Below, in pieces: positions 12,820 to 24,300 of a stretch of DNA of 64,000 nt. The notes under the pieces are model-generated. The model saw nothing but the letters and a program-made list of their open reading frames with translations, did not search any database and was not told the origin of the DNA. The translations under genes and the position numbers were made by a program. Location of the stretch: the NCBI GenBank assembly GCA_905183005.1, contig CAJJDO010000081.1, positions 6,212-70,211 on the forward strand, written 5' to 3'. Every line of letters starts with the position of its first letter. The stretch's first letter is position 1. Source of the stretch: Paramecium pentaurelia (Eukaryota > Ciliophora > Oligohymenophorea > Peniculida > Parameciidae).

Positions 12820-13818
12820 TCAAATGAATTCAAGTAATGCCACATCTTTAGGTTACTACTCTAATCCTACTCGACACAATGGACAACGTGGATCTCTCCC
12901 AAGCCATTATCTACAACATTCAGCATGAAAGTAATGTTCTTGATGGCAAGGCATTTGAATAACACTGTGAGATTCATTTATTTGTTAATAACAAATGGGA
13001 CTAAAGTAATTTAAATAAAATACCAATCATTTTATTACAATGAAGGATGTTTTTCTTTAAGAATTCTAAATTTAATGTTTTGTAATTGATCATAGAAACT
13101 GATAATCATGTTCCTATTTTATTAATAATTTAATTCTTGTCTTAGTACTATAAACCATAACATTACAAATGGCCAAACAAAGCACATAAGCACCGGAATA
13201 AACCAATAAATAATTAAGAGTACAATATATAGTTGAATAAGCATGGGGATATCTGTGGAAATAAATATTATAGTGACTAAAGTATAGACAGAAATGAAGT
13301 AGTGTAATAATTTAATGGTAATACAATTGAAATAGAAGGATTTTTTTTCAATAATATCTATGATGAGAAGTCCGTTCACAGGACGATAATAACTTACAAA
13401 TTCTTAAATGATTATTTAGGTAATGGAAGAGTTCAGAGAGAGTACATTAAATTATCTATTGAAGTTCTATACATCAATAATACCTATATATTATGTCAGA
13501 ATTCTAATTATTATAGAGATTTGCATACCCAATTATTAAATAGTGAAGCATGTTAATCACATCGTGTAAACCCATCACTAAGATGAGTATACTGAATGTA
13601 GGTTCCGCTATTTCTTAATATTAGGATAGAGTAAAAAATAGTTTGATTAGATAATAGAAGCATAAAAACCAACAGATTGCATGTCCTTCTTTGATTGCTC
13701 TAGGAAGCATAGGCATAAAGTTCTCTGTAATTATGAGTGTTTAATCTAAATAGGAGTTTTCAGCTCCAAAATTGACTTAGTGGTCTTAATTCCAAAAGAG
13801 ATTTGCTTCATTTATCAT
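12820..13818 (-). CDS. Multi-TM RING-H2 finger protein (putative E3 ubiquitin ligase), 315 aa
   Basis: Exons are 13484-13818, 13024-13455 and 12820-13000. Introns are 13456-13483 (28 nt) and 13001-13023 (23 nt). Together they give 316 codons. Four to five hydrophobic segments occupy roughly residues 45-220, including a long one around PMLIQLYIVLLIIYWF. A RING-H2 domain closes the protein. It starts with CPIC near residue 256, formed across the second intron, then MPC-x3-H-x2-H-x2-C and finally CPLCR near residue 300. The usual Trp-Leu before the last Cys pair is present. This layout is typical of membrane-anchored E3 ligases of the endomembrane system; the substrate is unknown. The gene shares a 24-bp divergent promoter interval with the histidine-kinase-like gene and is followed closely by VPS25. 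The zinc ligands are clear; the number of membrane passes is less certain. Confidence 0.85.
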
Positions 13819-13842
13819 ACAATTATAATAAAAATAATTAAT
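13819..13842. promoter_or_regulatory. 24-bp divergent promoter interval
   Basis: Only 24 bp of A/T-rich DNA separates the RING gene start (minus strand, 13818) from the histidine-kinase-like gene start (plus strand, 13843). Both start codons are supported by their reading frames. Promoter elements must lie here or inside the coding sequence of the opposite gene, and 5' UTRs must be very short or overlap. Confidence 0.6.
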
Positions 13843-16507
13843 ATGGAAGAAAATGATGCTTTAATAAAATCATCTGAACCATAACATACACGAAATGTTA
13901 TATAGGCTCTAATAAATGAGTACAAAATTATGTATGCTGGATTATAAAATCAGTGCTATTTTATGTTAAACTTAGAGAATACCTTGATTATTGCTTTATA
14001 AAAGGAGCTTCTGGATAAACAGTACCATTAGCTCTACTATTACCTGTTGGTCTTCTCTTAGGTAGTGTGAACATATTGTCAAAAGCTACAACCAATATTA
14101 TTGAAGGTAGATACTGATGTCAAATTTAGGTGATTATATACTGACCAATTTGGTTTAAGTGATTCTCCAAATCTGTGGACTTTGCATTGTTCTATATTTA
14201 TTACTTAAAGCTTGTGAAGTGATACCAAAAAAGATTCAAAATCCATTACTTTTTGGGAGAGTAACAACATATATTTTTATGTGTCTACTCATTACAATGG
14301 GAATTTTAGTTGTTGAAAGAATAGTTGATGGATAGGCAAGAACTTATCATACTTCTTAATTCTGGGTTGTCTTTGCCTTAATAATATGGTAAAAAATCTT
14401 GGTGTTATTTATATACGATTTTAAGGTTAGATTTGCAGCATTTTTATTTTTATATACTTATTACGCATTTAGAGTATCAGGTTAAGAATTTAGATGGATC
14501 TATAATCTATTAAAAGCATCAGTTTATATTATTTTAGAATTAGTAATGGTTATCGATAAAGAATTAAAGAATTATGCTGATTATTAATTGGAAAATAATG
14601 TATTTTATAAAATTGAAACTTAGATTCACACTAAATAAGTGATTCAAGAAGTAGTTCCTCCAATGAGAATGTTTTAATAACAATTCCTTCTTGAATCCTA
14701 TCTGAAGGTATTCCCAGTTGTTATATTTGATTAAACCAAAGAAATACTGAATATTTCATCTGAAACTTTGAAATTATTAGGTCAAAATGATATATTTTAA
14801 GCTGAAAAACAATTAAGAAAATTGGAAATCATAGAGGTCTTTAATAGAAAGGAATAAGTATCAACTAAAGAATTGACTGTTAAATTGACTAGATAAGCTA
14901 AATTTGGATCTACTTGTGGAGTAAATGAAAAAGGAGATTTATTACATTCTTTAATTAATGGTCCAGCCTTACAACAATTGAGATAATAGTAATAAGTTGA
15001 TTAGCCAAGATTATAAACTTAGGGATAGTTAGAATAGCTATTAAATGAACTAGTAAAAGGGGATCAAGAATATTTAAAAGGTTTATTAATGTTAAAATTG
15101 AGTAAGGAAAAGTAATACTATTTTTCATTTCATTTGATTCGCAATAATAAGATTTATCTATTTTTGGATGATGTTTCTGAAATAGTTAAATTATAAATGA
15201 AAACAAAGGATGAAAATTATGAGATCAAAGATGTTAAAGATATTAATATCTTATTATCTGAGATTCGTTAAATTTCAACAATTAAGAGCTGTCCTATCTT
15301 AACAAAAATATAAAATATTGAAATAAAATCTTGTTATTTAGAATAGAATTAATTGAGAATAAATTATGATAACATTAACTTCGATCAAATGGTAATCAAT
15401 TTGTAAGAATATTATAATTAACGAATTCCAACAATAAAATATTAATTTAGAAATCTAGTCAAATTGAACACTAATTTCTTTACAGATGAAGAACGTCTTC
15501 GATAGATTATTGATATATTAATGGAAAATAGTATAGAATAAACAAAGGATGGATTTATTGGTATAACAATTGAAAATGATGCTAGACCAAATTGCATTCA
15601 AATATCTATACAAGATACAGGTAAAGGGATTAATCTAGATGAACTTAAGGATGAATCGAGTACTAAACTTTCTGGTCTCTTTATAGCCAATTATTTGACT
15701 AAAATATTGGGAGTTTCATTTTTTAATAAAAAGATTAATGGACATATAGCAAATAAAGGATTGAGAATTATCACAACATAAGAATATGGCACCAAAATTT
15801 CATTTACTGTCAGAAATATGATATATGATCAGAATAATGTTTAATTTCTTCTTGATGAGAATTTAGATGAAGATGATTAAAATCAAGATGAAATTATTGA
15901 GAGATACATAGTTGAAGATTAAACTCAATATTTGAATAGATTTAAAAAGTATTAATATTATATATACTTAGACCTATTAAATATATTGTAATGAAAAATG
16001 AAGAGAAAAAAGTAGTTTAAGTACTAGAAGACAGAATAATTAAAAGACCTCAATTAAAAGGCATGATGAAACTATAGGAATCAGGAAGATTGAAATCTCT
16101 AACTACTCAAATGGAATAAATATAATTCCCTTAAGAAAAATGTAAGTGTGAAAATAAATTAATAATAAATAGTGATTATTAATTTACATCCATTTTGAGA
16201 GATTTTAATTTCTAAATTGTTAATGAATTTGAAGCTTTGAAAATAATTAATATAAAATTAAAAGAGAATCCATGTATATAAAAAGTATGTATGGCATTCA
16301 ATAAAATTTACATTAATAGTTCAAATCCAAAAGTCAATTATGATGAGTAATATTCTTAATTACTTTTATTTTAGTTTGATAAAGAAGTTGCTTCTATTGA
16401 ATAAACAATTAAATATCATAGTCCTTTCATATCATCCTTGGGGAGAAATACAACCAAACATAACATATTATTAAATGCCAATTAAATTAGATATTATATT
16501 TAAGTGA
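13843..16507 (+). CDS. Degenerate hybrid histidine-kinase-like membrane protein, 855 aa
   Basis: Exons are 13843-13952, 13976-14106, 14130-15948, 15972-16346 and 16375-16507; introns are 22-28 nt and the total is 856 codons. The first intron (13953-13975, starting GTGC) is the least certain; the others have good GTA...AG ends and restore the frame. The N-terminal third has about six hydrophobic segments (residues 40-230). After a PAS-like stretch comes a GHKL ATPase domain: N-box around RQIIDILMENSIE near residue 545, G1 box DTGKG near 575, and a later GLFIANYL G2-like segment. I see no His-Glu/Asp-x-Arg-x-Pro phospho-acceptor box before it. The C-terminal 130 residues have receiver-like alternating strands and helices, but the expected phospho-acceptor Asp position is not acidic; a Lys near the end (MPIKLD) is kept. 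It may be a non-catalytic sensor or scaffold. Stops of this gene and DPH2 are 17 bp apart. Confidence 0.78.
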
Positions 16508-16524
16508 TATATACACTAATAACA

Positions 16525-17730
16525 TCATTTATTTCCTTCTTTTTCATAAAAACTTGCTATTCCACTTAATCCAATTTCTAATTATGCTGGTTCAAGATTT
16601 TCTCTAATTTATAATCCTTAATATTATCTATTCTTATAAAAATCTAAAGTTTAGAATATTTTATCTAATGCTATTAATTGATTTTCATTATTTTAAGCTA
16701 ATAAAGCAGTGCATTCTTCTTATTTATTTATTTATTCTTTTTAAATAATTTGATTGTCTTCTTATTGTTATTCTTATTCAAGTAAACTTAAATCACTTTA
16801 GACTAAATATCTAACATCTGAAAATGCTTAAAGTAATTAAAAGGGAGTGATAATCAATTTATAATACTTTTTGGTATCAATAATAGAATTTCTATAGCAA
16901 CTTATAATAATATAGGCTTCAATTTCAGGAAAGTTTCCAAGTTTAGCTTCATTGAGACTGTTCATTGAAAATGTAAAGTATTTTTTTTGATTATTTTTTA
17001 AAATCTATTTGCATGCTTTATATGCATTTTTAGTATATTTAGCAGTAGAATTATTAATTAGAATACCAAAACATTTACATTCAGATGCTTCTTCAACTTA
17101 TTTTGTTCTTTTGATTATTAATGGCATCTAATTAATTGATAATATTTAATGTTAACATGTAATAGGATCTATGATATAACATTTTTCTATTTTTCCATAT
17201 TCAAAATGTAAAATAAATCTTTATAACAATTCACTATCTTCAGATCCTATAAATATTAATTATTTTCTTAATTCAGCTGCATGATAACCACAAGCAATAT
17301 GTTGTGTTTGTTATTAATTCAATTACTTTTAGAATTAAAGAAATATGTGTTTACTTTCATCAATCTAAATGTGATCATATTTTTAATCAAATAAAACCCA
17401 AGATGATTATTCAATTGATTCTATAGATTTAATTAATGCAGCTGAATCGTATTCAAAATAAGGTAATACATACATAATATTATCTGATTGAGATTCTGAG
17501 AAGCATGTTTCTCCAAAATGAATAATTAAATCATGTTTTATATGTCGTGCTCCAATTACATTTACACAACAGGATGAATGTAATGGATCAGCTGAAATAA
17601 TGAATTACTTATTTGGGTATTTTTTATTTAGTTATCTCCACACAGTTTAAGATTCTTGTAATTAATTACTAGGAAATTAGATCACAATCTTCTCAAAATT
17701 CTCTAAATTTAAGTTGTCAATTCTATACAT
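16525..17730 (-). CDS. DPH2: DPH2-like diphthamide synthesis subunit, 401 aa
   Basis: One exon, 402 codons, ATG at 17730 and TGA at 16527-16525. Near residues 10-60 the protein has the DPH1/DPH2 signature: VIQFPSNQLQ, then SADPLHSSCCVNVIGARH and IIHFGETC. The C-terminus carries GLQIRENLEPAQLEIGLSG followed by IASFYE, typical of DPH2. The DPH1-DPH2 heterodimer is a [4Fe-4S] radical enzyme that transfers the 3-amino-3-carboxypropyl group of S-adenosylmethionine to the diphthamide His of elongation factor 2; the conserved Cys residues ligate the cluster or lie beside it. DPH2 is preferred over DPH1 because of the VIGARH/HFGETC segment and the C-terminal block. Length is somewhat below the usual figure of about 490 aa for animal DPH2. 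No intron is needed. It is convergent with the histidine-kinase-like gene. Confidence 0.87.
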
Positions 17731-18023
17731 AAATTAAAAATATATAATTAAACATATATAAATTTTAAATAATATTTAATTGAGTAATTAATTTAAATAT
17801 TATTTCGATCTAATAATTGATTATGAATATAAAGATATATATATATAAATTAATTATTTCACTGCTATTTATTTGGAGTGTGATTAAATCTCTAATAATG
17901 TATTGATGAGTATCCAACAAAAATTAATTTTAACTTCATTTTAATTTTAACTAGTAAACATATTGTCAATCTATATATATATATATTTAAAATGAGTTAG
18001 TGAATATAATTTTTATCAAAAAT
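17731..18023. other. AT-rich spacer, no gene seen
   Basis: A 293-bp spacer between DPH2 and the next minus-strand gene, with AT dinucleotide runs near 17840 and 17975. It should hold the DPH2 promoter and the 3' end of the following gene; no specific element is identified. Confidence 0.5.
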
Positions 18024-19218
18024 TCAAATTAGTTCATTAATAAATTGAAAGGCCATTTCTTTAATATGTAAGTCGACTCTCTCCTTTGTAAGGTATTTTA
18101 ATTTAGGCATAAGATTTTATATAAGCTGTTATTTACACTCTTAATAATTTGGTGTCCAAATCCAAATAGAATTAAAAAAATATTTTAGAATATAAGATTT
18201 TGTTATTTCTCTGTTAATTTGATCAATCATCATTTATTCATTCTCCTATGAAATTTCAAGCCTAGTAATCTCTTCAATTTATTAAAATTAATTTCTTATA
18301 ATAATTAATGTATTATCTGTTAATAATGATTTAATCTTGTTGTTCCAAAAGATTTCTTAATTTTCACACATTTTTTAATAATCAATTTCTTCTAATTTTT
18401 TTAAGGTATTCTGCTTTATACTTTCACCAATTATTGATATTAATCCTAAAATCATATCCTCTTTAAAAAAACCTTCATGACAATTAAAACAATGTAAAAT
18501 TGTAGAAAATAGTTTTGATATCCCATATTCCATTTATTTTCGATATTCATTTATTTCTTGAAATTCTGTGCAATAATCATTATAATTTTTATGGGATTTA
18601 TATATTTAATATAATTGCCTTATACAATTTTATGCTTAATATAAATCCTTTTGCTGATATAGAATGTGAAAAATTTATTAATTCAAATATTAAATGTATC
18701 TAAACTAATGAAAGTTTGTTTCAAAGACTTTAATTATTTATATCATTATTTGTATAATAGAAGTAGAGGCTGACTATTTATTTGATTAATTCTCAAAGAT
18801 TGGACATTAAAAGCCTGTAAATACAATTTAATATTCAATGTCTACATGAGCAATAGTGAGTAGTTTACTATTTTAAGTAAGTTTTAACCATATTCTATTA
18901 GATGTTAAATAACAATGATCTAATTAATTTTGTTATAATTCTATAACTTTATTAAGTAGATTTTGACATAATCTCAATATCTATCCTAGTGATATTAACA
19001 CTAATCCTTTTTCCTTATTAAAATAAGTTTATAATTACAATCCAAAGCATTAAATCTCTTAAGCGAATGCAATTCTTCAAATTTATTGTTTATTTAATCC
19101 ATCTTTCATTAGGTATATACTCAATTCTGCCTATTTAATTTAATGAAAGTTCCTTATTAAGTTATTATTTATTTTCATATTGAAAATATTCAATAATATC
19201 ATAATCTATACCTTTCAT
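18024..19218 (-). CDS. Unknown protein, possibly pseudokinase-like, 389 aa
   Basis: Two exons, 19039-19218 and 18024-19013, with a 25-nt intron (19014-19038) that joins two frames in register; 390 codons. Content is protein-like throughout, with Gln mainly as TAA/TAG. Residues about 60-130 (LISLGQILRLCQNLLNKVIE, then a short LTSNRIWL segment) loosely recall the helix before a kinase catalytic loop. However, the His-Arg-Asp and Asp-Phe-Gly motifs are absent, so any kinase relationship would be to an inactive form. The rest is helical and includes an HCFNCHE motif near residue 245 that is too incomplete to call a zinc site. The ATG at 19218 is chosen because the AT-rich sequence upstream loses coding character, although the frame stays open. 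I do not recognise a family with confidence. Confidence 0.65.
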
Positions 19219-19968
19219 ATAAATTTTTAATAATGATATTAAATTTATCACTTATTTATATGTTTATATAATTAGTTAATTACAAATTATTACCACTTAA
19301 GTTATATATATGAATATTTACTATATTAAGATAGTTTTTAAGAATAAAATGAGAGAATAATTTAATCAAATTTTTGATAGTCATTTTAACTAAACTTAGT
19401 ATAAATAAAGAGGATATAAATATTAGAATATGTAATAAATCAATCAATTTTTATGAGTTTATTTTAATACTTTATAAATATTGATTGCCAATATTTCTAA
19501 ACCTTTTTTTAGTAAAAAATAAACCAAATTGCATATTTAATGATATTGTTTGAGTAATATTCATTGATGTAATAAATCAAAAGAAAGGTAATCCATTATT
19601 AGATATTTGATATATATTTATCTGATTTCAATTATTTCTTTTGATCATTTTGGTTATTAAGCAATCGTAATGAATATTAGATGGGTAAAATAATGGCTAC
19701 AACATCAATCAATTTTTCAGTAATAAAGGAGAATAATATTTACAGGAGGAGTATTTAATATGGTGATTTTAAATATATATTCATTAATTATATATATATA
19801 TATAATATTGTATTAATTAAATAAAATAACAACATAAATGAATTTTATATAAATTTTATCATATATTTATTAATGATTTGATTAATTAAAAAGATTTATG
19901 AGGTTCCTCTCTTGGATTCCAGATTTTAATTAAATTTAATTCTCATAAATAATTATTTAAAGTAGAGG
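19219..19968. other. AT-rich spacer between divergent genes
   Basis: A 750-bp spacer upstream of both the pseudokinase-like gene (minus) and the multi-TM gene (plus). It contains TA-dinucleotide runs (near 19790-19805). A short open frame from an ATG near 19680 (+) gives about 60 residues that lose protein character and is not called. Promoters of both flanking genes probably lie here. Confidence 0.5.
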
Positions 19969-21247
19969 ATGAATAGCTAGATTTTGATTATTGAATCAGC
20001 ATTATTATTTGTGTCTGTGATTGCTTTGTTTATTTTTAAAGAGTGGGAATGTAATCAAAAGATAATTAAGTTACTACTTTCTATATCAAACATAAGTATA
20101 TTTTTATTGGAAATAAAGCATATAAGTGAATCAAATTGTAATTATACATTATTGAAAATTAGATGTTTTAATAGCTATTTCAGGTTTTATTATGATATTA
20201 TTTTCTTATAAGGAGTTAAAGAAGGAGAAGAATGAAATACCTTAGATATAGATTATAAATACCTAGCTATCAGAGAGAAATAATAAAGTGGATTAAGAAA
20301 TAGAATTACCTAACCAACTGCCAGTGATTCCTTCAATTCATGAGAGTAATTCTAGTATAAAGGATGATAATAATAAAATTTAAAGTAATTTTTAAGGGGA
20401 AAAAGCTGAATAATAAAATATAAGATAGGATTAAGGAATGAATTATTTGGGTGATAATAAAAGGCCTTCATTTTAATTGAAAAATAATGTTCCTGGAGTT
20501 TTAATAACTCGTTAATAAAGTGTTGCTTAAATTTAGCGTAAGAAATTTAGATATATATATATAGCTAATTTGAATGTAATTAAATTTTAAGATGACTTTG
20601 GTGAAATCAAATTTGGAATACTTAAAACCCTTAAGTCAGTTGCATATGATTAATTAGGAAGGGAAGTGGAATGTATATTTCAAAGTGATAGGCCGCTTAC
20701 AAAATTACTGTCTACAGTTGAATAAACTAATTAGCCTAGAATGTAGATCTTATATGAAAGTAAAGTATAGCAGAATTAATATGTGGATGATACATTAAGA
20801 GGAGCAATTCAATTAGATGATTTAGAATATGATGAGAAGAAAAAAGAGAAGAAAATTACATGGTAAAAAATAATAAAAGCATTAATTTTAATAATTATTT
20901 TAAATCTAAATTTTATAATATTTGATAATTGGAAGTTGCTTTAATTAATCTTAATTTATTTTATTATGTAGAGACAAATATTGCAATATAAAAAATTGAT
21001 AGCAAATTAATTAGAATTGAAATGTGAGATAAGAGATATACTCATATGGTTGGCATTAATAGGTCTTCCAATGATGATTGTTTTAGTTACAAATCTTATA
21101 GATAAGACAATAGGGAGATAGATTTTATAAATAGCTAGTTGGGTTAGTTTAGTTATAACTTCTAAGTACAATAAACATTGTTAAGAGTATTTAATTTATT
21201 TACAATTAGTTATTTCTATGGTTGTTTATGCTACATTCTTGTATTGA
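19969..21247 (+). CDS. Multi-TM membrane protein of unknown function, 417 aa
   Basis: Exons 19969-20137 and 20163-21247 are separated by a 25-nt GTA...TAG intron (20138-20162). This keeps a TM helix open and gives 418 codons. The start ATG at 19969 is the first in frame. Three hydrophobic segments lie in the first 75 residues. A hydrophilic region of about 200 residues follows, rich in Gln, Asn, Lys and Glu. The last 130 residues hold four to five further hydrophobic segments, for example ILIWLALIGLPMMIVLV and YLIYLQLVISMVVYATF. No catalytic motif, pore signature or known domain is apparent. The long charged loop between two membrane blocks is the main recognisable trait. It lies 98 bp upstream of the dynein-like gene on the same strand. 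Confidence 0.72.
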
Positions 21248-21345
21248 CCATAGTACTATGTTTCATTTGATATATATATATATATATACATTACTCAAAT
21301 TGAAAATACATATAAATGGTTTTTAATATATTTCTTAAATTTATA

Positions 21346-24300
21346 ATGAATTAATAGTATTTAAGGAAGAAATTAAAGATTAAAACAACTACTGATACTC
21401 CTCTTATTCCAAAAATAATGTCTACAAAAAATGAGTAATCGTAATTCATTGAAACTAATCGAAAACGTTATATAAAAGCATTTAGTCCACAGCGTTTTTA
21501 ATTGCCGCAAATAGTTTAACCTTAATTGAGTTAGATTACACCATTACGATAAAGAGGGAAATCTGAAAGTGTTAGAGAATATTCAATAGGATTTTTGGGA
21601 CCTAATGATTTTGTTCGTTTATTATAGACGGATTAAAATTTGGGATAGGAATTTTGTTATTTGAACAATTATGGTAATCCTTATGAATGGAAGGTTGTAA
21701 ATTATGATGATAGAAATATGGATTATTATATGACTATAAGTGGAAGGGGAATTATAATACATCATAGTAATTTTGAGGAATTTGTGTCTATAAAACAATT
21801 TGAAAATGACAGGAAATTATTTTATAGATTACAAAAGATAGAGTTCTTTCGAAATTATCTGAAACAAAAAACATTCACTAGATGGAAGAAGTTAAGTATT
21901 AAAAATAAGGCATAATCAATTTCTAAGGAATTAACAACTAGTTATTTACTCTTAGATTAATCACTTAAGAGACCCATAGAAGAAATTCATAAATATACTT
22001 AAAGAATAAAGGGTTTAGTCTTTTTTACACCTACATAAATGAGTCCTGTAAATTAAACAAAATTCATATAGAAATTATAAAGATCTTTAAATGAGTTCTA
22101 AAAAGAATTAGCTAAGAATATTAATTTAATATTGAAAATAGTTGTTGATGCATGTCAATATTCATTTAGTATATTTAAAGAAGACCAAGGTTATAGGTAG
22201 AATTTGGAATTGATAAGAAATTCTTAAATGGAATAAAAGCCTCTAATAATTGGTGTATTTATGCTCTTCTTATAATTAGGATAATTCTACATAGTCAATG
22301 TAATTCACAATGGAATCAAATTTGAGATAATTTCAATAGAAACTAATTAAATTTACTAGAATGATCGATTACATTTAACTTGAGAGCATGATAATATTGA
22401 TGTACAATTCTATAGTTAATTTCTTAAAGGTAATTAAGAATGCTAATAAACATCTTAAAGTTGGGTAATTAATATTATTATTAAATAGAACAACCTAATT
22501 TAGTTGGATAGTTGTGGAGATTCATTTGTAAGAGGGAACCATAGTGTTTGAACCATCACTTAAAGGTATGTTGGATATATTTGTTTAAACAATTGATAAG
22601 GCTATAGATATCATTGAGTAAGGCATCTAATCAACTAGAAAATAATAGGAATTACAAAATTATGGAGTTGGTTCAAGTTCAACAGATTTAAGATAGGATT
22701 TGAGGGAATATGGAAGAATTAATTTAAAATAATATGATTATATAGAGGAACTTGGTGAAGAGTTAAAATTTAGTTATAAATAAATAGAGCATTATATGTT
22801 AAAGATATAGATTTTATTGGATGAATTTGCAAAGAGTGAAGATTAATTATTGAATGCAGAAGTATTGAAATTTCAATTTTAATTGATATCTGAAATGTAA
22901 ACTGAAATGGAAACAATAGAGAATATAGTGGATATTGGATTTTTGAGATTGAACATTTAATTATTTAAATTGTAAATGTAAACCTTTTTTAAGAATAAGA
23001 TTTAAGCTATTAATTAGAATGTAGATATGGAACTTAGAGGGAAATGTAAAATATTATAAGAAACAATACAAGAATGGTTAGAGAAATTGAAATTGAAACC
23101 AGTTACATTGAAATAATATGTAATACATCAAGAGAATTATTTATTGATTAAATCAAATTATGAAGCAATAGATTAATAAATAGAAGAATTACATGTTTAT
23201 AATAGAATTTATATTCATTAAGATTAAACAATTCCTATAAAGGATATTTGGGATAAGATAGTTAGTTAATATTAATTATTTTAATATAAGTATTATGATT
23301 TATAAAATCAATATGGATTAGTTTAAGATAAGTTTGAAAAGGAATTTAGAAAATTGACTCCATTTTTTCATTAGAAGGTATTATAATTTTGTGAATAATT
23401 TGAAAACAATAAAGATATTGATGATATTAATTCGATTTCATAATTACAAGGATAATTGATTACTTTGGAATTAGAATATGAAGATTTAAAGTAATATTCA
23501 CATTCTTTGTAAATAGAATAATATCATAATGAATAGTTACATGAGATAAAGAACAAATATGTTTAATTTAAGTAATTATAAATAGAAATTCATAAGATCA
23601 AGAATTTACAATAGGAATGGATGAGAGAACACTTTCTTGATTTGAATCTATCTATTATAAAGACAACTTATTAAAATCTATTACATTAGATAGAAGATTG
23701 TAAAATATTTGGTTAATCTTAATTGACATAAATTAAAACATAATTGATTAATGAATTAAAATTATATAATGTAATTGAAATCATATTACAAATAAAAGAT
23801 TATGATCAAAATATTGTAGCTTAAGTATGTAAGAAAGACAGATAATAAGATAAAAATTTATTGTAATTAATATTATAAATATGTAATAATCCTTCACATC
23901 CAGTATTTACTACTTAATATTTATAATAATCAGATATTAATGAATAATAAGATAATTTATAGTAATTATTAATCATAATTTAATATGAAAATTAAACGAT
24001 GAATTCACTTATTAAATTAGAAGAATTTTGGAAGAATCATAAATTACTTATTTAAAAGATAAAAGGAACAAAGGATCAATATTCTATTATTAATTTAAGT
24101 TAATTAAATGAATAATTAGATGAGAATATTTTGATTATCAATAATATTCTAGGATAACCAAATATAGATGATCTAAGAAATAGAATTGATTTACAATTAA
24201 AGAATATAGTTTATCTATAAGAATATATCAATTAATTGACACTCTTATAAGACACATAATATTATTTAACAAATGTATTATCAACTTAAATTAATCAAAA

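Noticed and set aside
19984..20211. Start at a TTG for the multi-TM gene
   Set aside because: An in-frame ATG lies 15 bases upstream at 19969, and the frame must be spliced at 20138 to continue.
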